A stretch of DNA of 64,000 bases from an uncultured Microbacterium sp. (GTDB taxonomy: Bacteria; Actinomycetota; Actinomycetes; Actinomycetales; Microbacteriaceae): positions 310,001-374,000 of the forward strand of contig NZ_FLQR01000007.1 in the NCBI RefSeq assembly GCF_900078385.1, given 5' to 3'. A program made the position numbers and the translations under genes. The notes beneath the pieces are model-generated. The model did not search any database and had not been told where the DNA came from. It saw nothing but the letters and a program-made list of their open reading frames with translations. Below are positions 1 through 8,009 of this stretch, one piece after another. The first letter of the stretch is position 1, and each line of letters begins with the position of its first letter.

Positions 1-1149
1 CTCACGAACACGCGCGAGCTGACCGAGGAGCTGTTCCACAACGACCGTCGGCACCTCAACACGAGCTCCGACACCGAGCTCCTCGTCAACGTCCTCGCCA
101 ACGAGCTGCAGTCCTCGATCGCCGGACTCGAGCTCGACCCGGAGCAGATCTTCCACGCGGTCGCCCGCGTGCACGAGCGCGTCGAGGGCTCGTACGCGTC
201 GATCGCGCTCATCGCCGGCTACGGGCTGCTCGCCTTCCGCGACCCGTTCGGCATCCGCCCGCTCATCCTCGGGACGCGCAAGGCGGCGAACGGCCACTAC
301 GAGTGGATCGTGGCCTCCGAGTCGCTCGTGCTGGAGAACGGCGGCTTCGACGTCGTGCGCGACGTCGCCCCGGGCGAGGCGGTCTTCATCGACCTCGAGG
401 GACGACTGCACACGAAGCAGTGCGCGGCGAACCCGCGCCTCGCCCCGTGCTCGTTCGAGTACGTCTACCTCGCGCGCCCGGACAGCGAGATGAACGGCAT
501 CTCGGTGTACGAGGCGCGGCTGCGGATGGGCGAGCGCCTCGCCGACACCATCGCGAAGTACACGCCGCAGGGCTCGATCGACGTCGTCATGCCGATCCCG
601 GACTCGTCCCGCCCCGCCGCGATGCAGGTGGCGCGGAAGCTCGGCCTGGAATACCGGGAGGGGTTCTACAAGAACCGCTACATCGGGCGGACGTTCATCA
701 TGCCGGGCCAGGCGGTGCGCAAGAAGAGCGTGCGGCAGAAGCTCAACGCGATGTCGAGCGAGTTCAAGGGCAAGAACGTGCTGCTGATCGACGACTCGAT
801 CGTGCGCGGGACGACCTCCAAGGAGATCATCCAGATGGCACGGGATGCCGGGGCGAAGTCCGTGACCTTCGCCTCCGCCGCACCGCCCGTCCGCTTCCCG
901 CACGTGTACGGGATCAACATGCCCTCGCGGCAGGAGCTCGTCGCCCACGGCCGCACGATTCCGGAAATCGCCGAGGAGCTCGGCTGCGACTACCTGGTCT
1001 ACCAGGAGATCGACGACCTCAAGGCCGCGATCCTCGAGGGCTCGCCCGATGTCGAGGACCTCGACATGAGCTGCTTCGACGGCCGCTACGTCACCGGCAC
1101 GGTCAGCGACGAGTACCTCGCGTGGGTCGAGGGCTCGCAGGAGTCCTGA
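1..1149 (+). CDS. purF: Amidophosphoribosyltransferase PurF, 3' part (cut by window start)
   Basis: This enzyme uses glutamine and PRPP to make 5-phosphoribosylamine, the first committed step of de novo purine synthesis, in the cytoplasm. The reading frame is open from base 1, so the N-terminal cysteine of the class II glutaminase domain lies outside the window. 382 residues remain: the rest of the glutaminase domain (about 1-150, with RDPFGIRPL near residue 80) and the phosphoribosyltransferase domain with the PRPP-binding motif LLIDDSIVRGTTS near residues 260-273. It ends with TGA at 1147-1149, 53 nt before the next gene on the same strand. Recognition is by motif and overall match to PurF. 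Nothing looks broken. Confidence 0.96.
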   Translation, partial: LTNTRELTEELFHNDRRHLNTSSDTELLVNVLANELQSSIAGLELDPEQIFHAVARVHERVEGSYASIALIAGYGLLAFRDPFGIRPLILGTRKAANGHYEWIVASESLVLENGGFDVVRDVAPGEAVFIDLEGRLHTKQCAANPRLAPCSFEYVYLARPDSEMNGISVYEARLRMGERLADTIAKYTPQGSIDVVMPIPDSSRPAAMQVARKLGLEYREGFYKNRYIGRTFIMPGQAVRKKSVRQKLNAMSSEFKGKNVLLIDDSIVRGTTSKEIIQMARDAGAKSVTFASAAPPVRFPHVYGINMPSRQELVAHGRTIPEIAEELGCDYLVYQEIDDLKAAILEGSPDVEDLDMSCFDGRYVTGTVSDEYLAWVEGSQES

Positions 1150-1190
1150 CCGCTCGGTCCGCGTCGGTCGGGGCCGCGCCCCTCCGCACC

Positions 1191-1196
1191 TAGGCT
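1191..1196 (+). promoter_or_regulatory. -10 box (TAGGCT) of a leaderless promoter
   Basis: TAGGCT is followed by exactly six bases and then the GTG start at 1203. This places the expected transcription start on the start codon. The same TANNNT-N6-start arrangement recurs at seven other genes in the window. Assignment is by sequence pattern only. Confidence 0.5.
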
Positions 1197-1202
1197 GGAC
1201 CG

Positions 1203-2438
1203 GTGACCGACTCCGCGCCGACCCGCCCCGTCTGGCAGGGTCGCACCCTCGCGCTTCTCGGCATCGTCCTCTTCGCCTTCTCGCTGCGCTCGGCGGTCGC
1301 GTCGCTCTCGCCGGTCGTCGACCACATCCAGGCCGATATTCCCGTCCCGGCATGGGTCATCGGTCTCATCGGCACGGCGCCGCCGGTGTGCTTCGCCCTC
1401 TTCGGCATCCTGACCCCGCAGTTCGAGCGCAGATGGGGACTGGAGCGGACGAGCGTGATCTCGCTCGCGATCGTGACCGCTGGTCTCGTGGCGCGCGGCC
1501 TGGCCGGTGACGCGACGTCCCTCGTGCTGAGCACGGCGCTCATCTTCGCCGGTGCGGGGATGGGCAACATCCTGCTGCCACCGCTGGTGAAGAAGTACTT
1601 CCCCGACCGCATCGGGCTGATGACGACGCTGTACTCCACGACGATGGCGTTCTCGACGTTCCTGCCGCCGCTGTTCGCCGTGCCGGTCGCGGATGCGGCG
1701 GGGTGGCGCCTCTCGCTCGGCATGTGGGCCGTGTTCGCGTTCCTCGCGACGATCCCGTGGATCACCCTGCTCGTGCGCCATCGCTCGGATCCGCACCTGG
1801 CCGACATCGAGGAGGCGAGTCCGGGCGTGCTGGGGCGGCTGTGGCGGCTGCCCCTCGCCTGGGCGCTCGCCATCACGTTCGCCACCTCGTCCGCGATCGC
1901 GTACACGTCCTTCGCGTGGCTGCCGTCCCTGCTCGTGGACACCGCGGGGGTGACGCCGGCCGAGGCGGGCGCGCTGCTGTCGCTCTTCGCGATCATGGGC
2001 CTGCCGGCATCCCTCGTCGTCCCGGTCCTCGTCGTCCGCTACCGATCCGTGCCTGCCCTGTTCACGGTGGCCGTGCTCGCGGGCTTCGCGGGTGTCGCGG
2101 GACTCCTGTTCGCGCCGAGTACGGCGACGTGGCTGTGGGTCGCGCTGATCGGCACGACGCCACTCTTCTTCCCGCTGGCGCTCGTGATGATCAGCCTGCG
2201 GACGCGGACGCACGAGGCCACCGTCGCCCTGAGCGGATTCGTGCAGAGCGTCGGCTACGCGCTCGCCGCCGGCATCCCGTTCGCCGTCGGGATCCTGCAC
2301 GAGGCGACCGACGCGTGGACGGGCCCGCTCATCCTGCTGGCCGTCGTCGTGGCCGTCGCGATCCCGGCCGGCATCAGCGTGGCGCGGCCGCGGACGATCG
2401 AGGACGAGTGGGAGCGCCGCCACGGCGCGTGGGAATGA
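1203..2438 (+). CDS. MFS transporter of the CynX/NimT type
   Basis: A 411-residue polytopic membrane protein with about twelve hydrophobic segments, matching major facilitator proteins annotated as cyanate permease CynX or 2-nitroimidazole transporter NimT. The N-terminal half carries the typical LRSAVASLSPVVDHI stretch near residues 25-40; the two six-helix halves are separated by a charged loop near residues 195-215. The GTG start at 1203 fits a leaderless transcript (TAGGCT six bases upstream). It lies downstream of purF but probably has its own promoter. The substrate cannot be read from the sequence; family members move cyanate, small anions or drugs. Confidence 0.85.
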   Translation: MTDSAPTRPVWQGRTLALLGIVLFAFSLRSAVASLSPVVDHIQADIPVPAWVIGLIGTAPPVCFALFGILTPQFERRWGLERTSVISLAIVTAGLVARGLAGDATSLVLSTALIFAGAGMGNILLPPLVKKYFPDRIGLMTTLYSTTMAFSTFLPPLFAVPVADAAGWRLSLGMWAVFAFLATIPWITLLVRHRSDPHLADIEEASPGVLGRLWRLPLAWALAITFATSSAIAYTSFAWLPSLLVDTAGVTPAEAGALLSLFAIMGLPASLVVPVLVVRYRSVPALFTVAVLAGFAGVAGLLFAPSTATWLWVALIGTTPLFFPLALVMISLRTRTHEATVALSGFVQSVGYALAAGIPFAVGILHEATDAWTGPLILLAVVVAVAIPAGISVARPRTIEDEWERRHGAWE

Positions 2439-2474
2439 GCGTCGCCGCGCGGCGACGCGATGAGGAGAGCGGCC

Positions 2475-2639
2475 TTACGCCTTCTCGCCTTCGTACTCGT
2501 CAGCCCACTTGTCGACGTACTGCTCGTCTTCGGGGTGCCCGAGTTCCTTCTCCAGCGCAGAGAGATTCACGTTGAAGGTGTCGTACTTGAGTTCGCGAGC
2601 GATCTTGGTGTGCTTCGCCTTTTGACGGCCACGCCCCAT
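2475..2639 (-). CDS. DUF3073 small protein (54 aa)
   Basis: A 54-residue charged soluble protein beginning MGRGRQKAKHTKIARELKY and ending in an acidic tail (ADEYEGEKA). This matches the short actinobacterial DUF3073 family, which is widespread, of normal length 50-70 residues, and of unknown function. The ATG (complement of 2637-2639) has a strong ribosome site, GAGGGGG, about six bases upstream. The Arg/Lys-rich N-terminus would suit nucleic-acid binding, but that is inference. In family members the gene often sits near purF and purM, which fits its position here about 1.3 kb from purF. Confidence 0.9.
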   Translation of the reverse strand: MGRGRQKAKHTKIARELKYDTFNVNLSALEKELGHPEDEQYVDKWADEYEGEKA

Positions 2640-2788
2640 GCGAGACCCCCTCATTTCCGAGTCGCGGGCTGTGCGGCAGGCCCGTCGCGTTCACAATCCG
2701 GCTCGAGGCCGGTCAGAGTAGCATTCAGGATACCACGGCGCGCATGGGCGCTCGCGGCTCGAGGCAGGCGAGAAAGGTCGGTGCGGAC

Positions 2789-3328
2789 ATGGCTGATGAC
2801 ACGACGACGGATGCCGGGGCGACCACGCCACCACCGGCCCACGCGGTCATCGTCGGGGCCATCCCGGACCAGCCCTCGCGGGTCCTGAAGGAGGGCGCCC
2901 GGTACGCCAAGCTCTTCGGCGCGCCGCTCATCGTGGCCCATGTCGACGTCACGCGGTTCGTCACCTACGAGGACCCCGACGGGTACGTGCACTCCGCGCC
3001 GATCGACATGGACATCGCCTCGGGCGAGGCGCAGCTCGCGCAGGTGCGGCAGATGGCCGAGGAGCACCTCGCCGGCAGCGGCGTCGACTGGTCGGTGCGG
3101 CAGCTGGTGGGCGACCCGGCCATGGCGATCAAGCACCTCGCGGAGCAGTCCGACGCGCGTCTCATCGTCGTCGGCACGCGGCGCCGCGGCATCGGCGAAT
3201 CGATCCGCGAGTTCTTCACGGGCTCGGTCGCCGCGCGTCTCGCGCACCGGCAGCCGCGCCCGATCCTCGTCGTCCCGCTCGGCGAGCCGGCACCCGACGA
3301 CGAGCCGCTCTGGCCCGACGCGGAGTAG
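2789..3328 (+). CDS. Universal stress protein (UspA fold)
   Basis: A 179-residue cytoplasmic protein with one Usp domain. A Pro/Thr-rich leader of about 25 residues precedes AVIVGAIPDQPSRVL; the C-terminal half has LIVVGTRRRGIGESIREFFTGSVA and RPILVVPLG, matching the G-x2-G-x9-G(S/T) nucleotide-binding signature of ATP-binding Usp proteins. The ATG at 2789 is preferred over an in-frame ATG at 2744 because GAAAGG sits about 11 bases upstream and the extra 15 residues are unlike the family. It is convergent with the PadR gene. Such proteins are linked to stress and dormancy responses; the specific role here is unknown. Confidence 0.9.
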   Translation: MADDTTTDAGATTPPPAHAVIVGAIPDQPSRVLKEGARYAKLFGAPLIVAHVDVTRFVTYEDPDGYVHSAPIDMDIASGEAQLAQVRQMAEEHLAGSGVDWSVRQLVGDPAMAIKHLAEQSDARLIVVGTRRRGIGESIREFFTGSVAARLAHRQPRPILVVPLGEPAPDDEPLWPDAE

Positions 3329-3380
3329 CGCCCGCGCCGCGCCGGCCCGACGGCATCCGCCGGCTGCCCGGCATCCACGC

Positions 3381-3445
3381 GAGAAACCACTCCTGACATG
3401 AGAAACCACGGGAGAAGTGGTTTCTCATGCCGGAAGTGGTTTCTC
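3381..3445. repeat. Large imperfect inverted repeat between convergent genes
   Basis: Two 29-base arms (3381-3409 and 3417-3445) pair around a 7-base loop. Each arm itself contains the decamer GAGAAACCAC (or its complement GTGGTTTCTC) twice, so the element holds four copies of the decamer in a nested palindrome. It lies in the gap between the convergent usp and padR genes. It could act as a bidirectional terminator or be a REP/MITE-like element; there is no T-tract. I saw no second copy in the window. Confidence 0.75.
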
Positions 3446-3467
3446 GGCGGCGCGTGGTCGACCGCGG

Positions 3468-4091
3468 TCAGCCGCGCAGGCCGCGGGTGACCGCGCGGGT
3501 CGCCTCATCGAGCGCCGACGTCAGTTCGTCGACGACGGATGCCGCGAGGTTCCCGCCGCGGGCGACATGCGTGCGCAGGTCGGCGCGGAGCGTCGCGCGG
3601 AACTCCGACAGCGCCGCGTCGGCGCGATGCAGCTGCTCGCGCGACGCCGTGCGGGAGTCGTCCGCCGGCGCCGGCTCGCGGGGGGCGCCGGACTTCGCGG
3701 CCTCCCGGTCGGACTGCGCCGCGGCGGCCAGGTCGGCCTGCAGACTGCGCATCGCCTCCCGGACGCTGCCGCGCACCTCGTCCGCGATGAGGCGGACGCT
3801 GTCGGCCAGGCCCGCCTCGATGCCCTCGAGGTCGCCGGACCGCGAGGCCACCTCGGCGCGGCCGGCCTCCGTGATCGCGTAGACGGTCTTGCGGCCGTCG
3901 ACGGTCTTGGTGACCAGGCCCTCCTCCTCGAGCTTCGCCAGGCGCGGGTACACCGTGCCGGCGCTCGGCGTGTACGTCCCGCCGGTGCGGTCGGACAGCG
4001 CCTGCATGAGGTCGTAGCCGTGGCGCGGCGACTCGTCGAGCAGGTTCAGCAGGTAGAGGCGCAGGTCGCCGTGCGAGAAGACGGGTGCCAT
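3468..4091 (-). CDS. PadR-family transcriptional regulator
   Basis: A 207-residue regulator. Residues 1-85 form the winged helix typical of PadR (HGDLRLYLLNLLDESPRHGY, AGTVYPRLAKLEEEGLV). The C-terminal half is Ala/Arg-rich, probably helical, for dimerisation. The ATG at 4091 follows the stop of the upstream DUF4097 gene by one base and has GGAGTGGTGAC as ribosome site, so the two genes are translationally linked. A longer in-frame start upstream would overlap the DUF4097 gene and has no ribosome site. The palindrome at 4992-5037 in front of the pair is the likely self-operator. The inducer is unknown. Confidence 0.9.
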   Translation of the reverse strand: MAPVFSHGDLRLYLLNLLDESPRHGYDLMQALSDRTGGTYTPSAGTVYPRLAKLEEEGLVTKTVDGRKTVYAITEAGRAEVASRSGDLEGIEAGLADSVRLIADEVRGSVREAMRSLQADLAAAAQSDREAAKSGAPREPAPADDSRTASREQLHRADAALSEFRATLRADLRTHVARGGNLAASVVDELTSALDEATRAVTRGLRG

Positions 4092-4092
4092 G

Positions 4093-4968
4093 TCACCACT
4101 CCTCCGGTGTCGGGGCGTCCTCTGCCGTGGGGGCCGTGGAGGCGGTGGATGCCGTCTCGCGCCGCAGCACCGTGACGTCGCCGGAGACGGAGTTCGCGCG
4201 GACATCGACGAATCGTCCGCTGAGCTCGCCGGCGGATCCACTGAAGTTCGTCGTGGGTCCGGTGCCCTGACCGGAGCGCTTGATGCCGTCCACGAGCACG
4301 CGTCCGCTGACGCTGCGGACGACGTAATTGGCGGGCAGGCCGTCGTCGAGGCGGACCGTCGCGTTGCCGCTCACGGTGTTGAGGTTCACGGCCTCGGTGG
4401 GGCCGACGGAGTCGACGAGCATGGCGCCGGAGACTGTGTCGATCGTCGCCTTGCGGATCGTGCCGGTCGCGGCGACGTCACCGGACACCGAGTTCGCGCT
4501 CAGCGCCCCCTCGAGATTGCGGATCTGCACGTCGCCGGAGACGGCGTTCGCCGACAGGTCGCCGGTCAGCCCGTCGACGATGATGTCGCCGGAGACCGTG
4601 TTGAGCTTGGCGTCGGTCGCGAGGCCGGACACGAGAGCGCTCGCGCTCACGACGCCCAGGTTCAGCGCGATGCTGCGGGGGACCGCGACGCTGATCTCGG
4701 CCTTGGGGCCGCCCGTGCCGAAGTTGCGGAACACTTCGAGGAAGTTGTCCCAGCGCAGCTGCGCGTGGTCGATCTCCACGATGTCGCCGCTGGCTTCGAT
4801 GCGGAGGTCCTTGACGGCGACGGCGTGCACTTCGATGCGGATGCCGGGCTCGTCGTGGGCGACCACATCGATCTGGCCGCCGACGAGTCCGACTTTGAGC
4901 TTGCGGATGTCGTCGAGGTCGATGACGCGGGTTTCTCCCGGGTGGATGATCCACTTCTCGAGGGTCAT
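4093..4968 (-). CDS. DUF4097-family beta-repeat protein
   Basis: A 291-residue protein with repeating short beta strands, of the DUF4097 (putative adhesin-like) type: runs such as NTVSGDI, NAVSGDVQI, NSVSGDVAATG recur about every 18-20 residues between residues 120 and 280, which would build a beta-helix or solenoid. No signal peptide is visible, so it is probably cytoplasmic or membrane-peripheral. Start ATG at 4968 has AGGAGA seven bases upstream. It is first in a two-gene unit with padR, a pairing common in actinobacteria, where the family often accompanies PadR or membrane-stress regulators. The molecular function is not known. Confidence 0.88.
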   Translation of the reverse strand: MTLEKWIIHPGETRVIDLDDIRKLKVGLVGGQIDVVAHDEPGIRIEVHAVAVKDLRIEASGDIVEIDHAQLRWDNFLEVFRNFGTGGPKAEISVAVPRSIALNLGVVSASALVSGLATDAKLNTVSGDIIVDGLTGDLSANAVSGDVQIRNLEGALSANSVSGDVAATGTIRKATIDTVSGAMLVDSVGPTEAVNLNTVSGNATVRLDDGLPANYVVRSVSGRVLVDGIKRSGQGTGPTTNFSGSAGELSGRFVDVRANSVSGDVTVLRRETASTASTAPTAEDAPTPEEW

Positions 4969-4991
4969 GATGTCTCCTGAATAATGAGGGC

Positions 4992-5037
4992 GATCAAGAT
5001 ATATCGCGTTCAGAAGATAACACGATATATCTCGATC
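4992..5037. promoter_or_regulatory. PadR operator: long palindrome upstream of DUF4097-padR
   Basis: Arms of 17 bases (4992-5008 and 5021-5037) match at 15 positions, with a perfect core AGATATATCG / CGATATATCT and a 12-base centre. It lies 24 bases upstream of the DUF4097 start, where the promoter for the pair must be. An AT-rich palindrome with ATAT half-sites in GC-rich DNA next to padR is typical of PadR autoregulation. The assignment of PadR as binder is inference. Confidence 0.75.
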
Positions 5038-5073
5038 CGGGAAGGGCTCACGGAAAGAACTCAGGCATGCCGC

Positions 5074-5104
5074 TTGACCTTGACGTGACGTCAAGATCTA
5101 GCGT
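5074..5104 (+). promoter_or_regulatory. MerR-type promoter with operator in a 19-bp spacer
   Basis: A -35 box TTGACC (5074-5079) and a -10 box TAGCGT (5099-5104) are 19 bases apart. The spacer is filled by a perfect 17-base palindrome CTTGACGTGACGTCAAG (5079-5095). An over-long spacer holding a palindrome is the hallmark of promoters that MerR proteins activate by DNA twisting. The start codon follows seven bases after the -10 box, so the transcript is probably leaderless. Confidence 0.8.
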
Positions 5105-5111
5105 TGCGTGC

Positions 5112-5873
5112 ATGAGAGACGAATGGTCGATCCAGCAGATCGCCAAGCTCGCCGGCACCACGAGCCGGACCCTCCGGCACTACGGCGAGCTCGGTCTGCT
5201 GCCGCCGTCGCGCGTCGGAGGAAACGGCTACCGGTTCTACGACACCGTCGCCCTGGTGCGCCTCCAGCGGATCCTCCTGCTGCGCGAACTCGGGCTCGGG
5301 CTCGCGCAGATCGGCGAGGTGCTCGCGCGGGAGACCGACGAGCGCCGCGCGCTCGAGGCGCACCTGGCCTGGCTGCGCCGGGAGCAGGAGCGGCTCATGC
5401 GGCAGATCGCATCGGTGCAGGCGACCATCGCAGCAGGGGAGGGAGGTGAACTGATGGCAGAGGACATGTTCGACGGCTTCGACCACACGCAATACAAGGA
5501 TGAGGTCGAGCAGGGGTGGGGCGCGAAGGCCTACCGCGACGGCGACCGCTGGTGGCGGGGCATGAGCGACACGGCGAAAGCGCAGTGGAAGGCGGATGCC
5601 GAGTCGCTCGGCCGCGACTGGCTCGCCGCCGCAGGCAGCGGCATCGAGCCGACGAGCCCCGAGGCGCAGGCGCTCGCCGAGCGGCACGTGGCGTGGCTCA
5701 CCGGCATCCCCGGCACACCCGCCGCCGATCCGGACGGTGATGTGAAGGGCTACGTCACGGGTCTCGCGGAGATGTACGTCGCGGACCCGCGCTTCGCCGC
5801 GAACTACGGCGGCGAAGAGGGCGCGGGGTTCGTGCGGGATGCGCTCCGGGCCTACGCGGAGGCGCGACTGTAA
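5112..5873 (+). CDS. MerR-family regulator with TipAS drug-binding domain
   Basis: A 253-residue regulator. Residues 1-70 form the MerR helix-turn-helix and wing (WSIQQIAKLAGTTSRTLRHY); residues 75-115 are the dimer coiled coil. Residues 120-250 match the TipAS antibiotic-recognition domain (EQGWGAKAYRDGDRWW; VAWLTGIPG; YVADPRFAANYGG). TipAL-like proteins bind thiopeptides and other drugs and activate multidrug genes, including their own. The ATG at 5112 is chosen because a MerR-type promoter places its transcription start there. The convergent 54-residue membrane protein is separated by a strong terminator, so any target genes lie elsewhere. Confidence 0.92.
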   Translation: MRDEWSIQQIAKLAGTTSRTLRHYGELGLLPPSRVGGNGYRFYDTVALVRLQRILLLRELGLGLAQIGEVLARETDERRALEAHLAWLRREQERLMRQIASVQATIAAGEGGELMAEDMFDGFDHTQYKDEVEQGWGAKAYRDGDRWWRGMSDTAKAQWKADAESLGRDWLAAAGSGIEPTSPEAQALAERHVAWLTGIPGTPAADPDGDVKGYVTGLAEMYVADPRFAANYGGEEGAGFVRDALRAYAEARL

Positions 5874-5890
5874 GCGCCCGCACGACAAAG

Positions 5891-5926
5891 AAGACGCCCC
5901 CCGCACCGAGGTGCGGGGGGCGTCTT
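5891..5926. terminator. Strong bidirectional hairpin terminator
   Basis: A perfect 16-base stem (AAGACGCCCCCCGCAC and its complement) with a 4-base loop CGAG lies between the convergent MerR gene and the small membrane protein gene. The stem's own A and T ends give short U runs on both transcripts. Confidence 0.9.
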
Positions 5927-5936
5927 GCTGGATGGA

Positions 5937-6101
5937 TCAGGTGCGGCTTCCGCCGCGGACTACGCGCAGCAGGAACGCGATCAGGGCGATGACGCCGACG
6001 ATCAGCGCGACCCACAGCAGCCAGTTCAGGGCGGTGTTCAGACCGCCGACGATGGCCAGCACGATGGCGACCACGATGACGATGATCAGGGCCAGATTCA
6101 T
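5937..6101 (-). CDS. Small two-helix membrane protein (54 aa)
   Basis: A 54-residue very hydrophobic protein starting MNLALIIVIVVAIVLAIVGG, with two predicted membrane helices (about 3-20 and 26-46) and a basic C-terminus RVVRGGSRT. The ATG at 6101 has CGGGAGC about seven bases upstream. Short proteins of this shape, with a Gly-Gly-Leu-Asn turn, are common in actinobacteria and have no assigned function. The basic tail suggests the C-terminus faces the cytoplasm. Confidence 0.8.
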   Translation of the reverse strand: MNLALIIVIVVAIVLAIVGGLNTALNWLLWVALIVGVIALIAFLLRVVRGGSRT

Positions 6102-6326
6102 TTGTTGCTCCCGTTCTCTCATGACCGCCGGGTGAGCGGCACGAGCAGCGCGTTGATGTACGGCAACCGTAAGCCCGCCGTGAAGATGGCGCCACCCCTT
6201 GACTCCGCGTCCGCGCCGGTGGTAGCGCGCGATTGCGCGGGTGCGGAGCGCGCGCGGAGTCATGTCAACCCCCTCTTCGGCGTCATCCGCATCCCCTAGC
6301 GTCGGTCGAGAGTCGAAGGAGGGGCC

Positions 6327-6596
6327 ATGCCCGCAGGACGTGGATCGAACAGCCTCAAAGACCCCGAGCTCTACGAGGAGCTCCGCAAGGACGGGGCATC
6401 GAAGGAGAAGGCCGCGCGCATCTCGAACGCGGCAGCCCGCGACGGCCGCAAGGTCGTCGGCGCCCGCGGAGGAAGCTCCGGAGACTACGACGACTGGACC
6501 GTCGCCGACCTGCGGGCCCGCGCGAAGGAGCTCGGTCTCACCGGCTACTCCGGCACACGCAAGGCGGGGCTCATCTCGATGCTGCGAAACCACTGA
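6327..6596 (+). CDS. Small SAP/Rho-N-like domain protein
   Basis: An 89-residue protein. The first 45 residues are charged and helical (LKDPELYEELRKDGASKEKA; ARISNAAA), as in the short actinobacterial family annotated DUF7218. Residues 55-89 (WTVADLRARAKELGLTGYSG, ending LISMLRNH) match the helix-extension-helix of SAP and Rho N-terminal domains, which bind nucleic acid. The ATG has GGAGGGG five bases upstream. It ends one base before the topoisomerase IB GTG start, so the two are probably one transcript and may both act on DNA. Function is inferred from the fold only. Confidence 0.85.
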   Translation: MPAGRGSNSLKDPELYEELRKDGASKEKAARISNAAARDGRKVVGARGGSSGDYDDWTVADLRARAKELGLTGYSGTRKAGLISMLRNH

Positions 6597-6597
6597 C

Positions 6598-7560
6598 GTG
6601 CCGCGGCTGAGGAGAGTCCGACCGGGCGCGGAGCCCGGGTTCACGCGGGTCCGCGCCGGCTCCGGGTTCCGCTACGTCGATGCGGACGGCGACGCCCTTC
6701 CCCGGACGGACGTCGAGCGCATCACGGAGCTCGTCATCCCGCCGGCGTGGAGCGACGTGTGGATCAGCCCGTATCCCAACGGGCACATCCAGGCCACCGG
6801 CATCGACGACGCCGGGCGCCTGCAGTACATCTACCACCCGCAGTGGTCCGCGGGCCGGGACAAGGGCAAGTATGCGCGGGCGCTGCAGCTGGCCGAGTCG
6901 CTGCCGCGCGCGCGCGGCCGGGTCACGACCTCGCTCCGCCGCGATGCCCTCGACCTCGAGCGGGTGCTCGCGGTCTCGTTCCGCCTCCTCGACCAGGCCG
7001 CTCCCCGGGTCGGCTCGGAGCGGTACCTCGAGCGTCACGGCAGCCGGGGGCTCACGACCCTGCTGCGGCGGGATGCGGCGATCGACGGGTCGATCACGAG
7101 CCTCCAGTTCCCCGGCAAGAGCGGCAAGCACCAGCGACTCCAGATCGACGACTCCGATCTCTCCGCCGTCGTGGAGCTGCTGGCGGCGGGTCGCCCGAGG
7201 TCTCCGCTGCTCGCGTACGAGCGCGGCCGGCGCCGCGTGCCGCTGACGCCCCGCGAGGTCAACGCGTACGTCCGCACCATGACCGGCGGCACCTTCACGG
7301 CGAAGGACTTCCGCACGCTCCGCGGCACGATCCTCGCCGCGGACGCGCTGGCTCGGATCGGCCCCGTCGACACCATGACGCAGCGGAAGAAGGCGCTGGT
7401 GCTCGCCGTCCGTGCGACGTCCGAGGCGCTCGGGAACACGCCCGCCGTCGCGAAGAGCTCGTACATCGACCCCCGGGTGTTCAAGCGCTACGAGCAGGGC
7501 AGGCTCCTCGACACGTCGATATCCCCGGAATCCGCGATCCGTGCACTGATTCTGGGGTGA
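6598..7560 (+). CDS. DNA topoisomerase IB
   Basis: A 320-residue eukaryote-like type IB topoisomerase, which relaxes supercoils by nicking one strand through a 3'-phosphotyrosine. The N-terminal domain (1-85) includes PPAWSDVWI and GRLQYIYHPQW. The catalytic core carries KYARAL, KSGKHQRLQI and KDFRTLRGT, and the nucleophile Tyr289 in SSYIDPRV. Length fits the short bacterial and poxvirus-like form. The GTG at 6598 lies one base after the SAP-like gene's stop, implying coupling. Actinobacteria vary in carrying this enzyme. The motifs look intact. Confidence 0.93.
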   Translation: MPRLRRVRPGAEPGFTRVRAGSGFRYVDADGDALPRTDVERITELVIPPAWSDVWISPYPNGHIQATGIDDAGRLQYIYHPQWSAGRDKGKYARALQLAESLPRARGRVTTSLRRDALDLERVLAVSFRLLDQAAPRVGSERYLERHGSRGLTTLLRRDAAIDGSITSLQFPGKSGKHQRLQIDDSDLSAVVELLAAGRPRSPLLAYERGRRRVPLTPREVNAYVRTMTGGTFTAKDFRTLRGTILAADALARIGPVDTMTQRKKALVLAVRATSEALGNTPAVAKSSYIDPRVFKRYEQGRLLDTSISPESAIRALILG

Positions 7561-7568
7561 CCCGCCCC

Positions 7569-7574
7569 TAGCGT
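7569..7574 (+). promoter_or_regulatory. -10 box (TAGCGT) of a leaderless promoter
   Basis: TAGCGT is followed by six bases and the GTG start of the first CrcB gene at 7581. No ribosome site is present. This is the same geometry as at 1191 and elsewhere. Confidence 0.5.
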
Positions 7575-7580
7575 GGGCAT

Positions 7581-8009
7581 GTGGCATCCGGTCGCTGGTT
7601 CTCGCCGGCCGCCCTCCTGCTGGTCGTCGTCGGCGGAGCGGTCGGCGTGAGTGCGCGCGCGGCGCTGACTCTCCCGCTGGATGCCGGTCACCCCCTGCTC
7701 GTTCCGGCGGTGACCGCCGCGGTGAACATCCTGGGCTCCTTCCTCCTGGGGCTCGTGGTCGGCGGGCTCGGCGAACGCCGACCGGCCGCGCGCCTCTTCC
7801 TCGGCACCGGGGTCCTCGGCGGTTTCACCACCTACAGCGCGTTCGCGGTGCACGCCGTGACGACCTTCACGGCGGCCCCGGTGGTCGGGATGCTGCTGGT
7901 CGCCGTCTCCGTCTTCGCCGGCGCTGTCGCCGCCGGCGTCGGGCTCATCGCCGGGCGGCGGGCCGCCGGCGTCCCGGACGAGGTCGAAGCCCCCGAGGTG
8001 GCCGAGTGA
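7581..8009 (+). CDS. crcB: Fluoride channel CrcB/Fluc, first subunit
   Basis: A 142-residue membrane protein with four helices that exports fluoride as half of a dual-topology channel. Signature residues are present: ARAAL near the N-terminus, VNILGSFLLG in helix 2 and GVLGGFTTYSAF at the helix 3 break. A charged C-terminal tail (PDEVEAPEVAE) extends past helix 4. Its stop overlaps the start of a second crcB by four bases, so the two subunits are made together and probably form a heterodimer, as in other Gram-positive bacteria with paired genes. No fluoride riboswitch is visible upstream; the transcript is probably leaderless. Confidence 0.93.
   Translation: MASGRWFSPAALLLVVVGGAVGVSARAALTLPLDAGHPLLVPAVTAAVNILGSFLLGLVVGGLGERRPAARLFLGTGVLGGFTTYSAFAVHAVTTFTAAPVVGMLLVAVSVFAGAVAAGVGLIAGRRAAGVPDEVEAPEVAE

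Noticed and set aside
1086..2423. 445-codon antisense frame over the MFS gene
   Set aside because: Shadow of a membrane protein gene; Arg/Asp-rich and without motifs.
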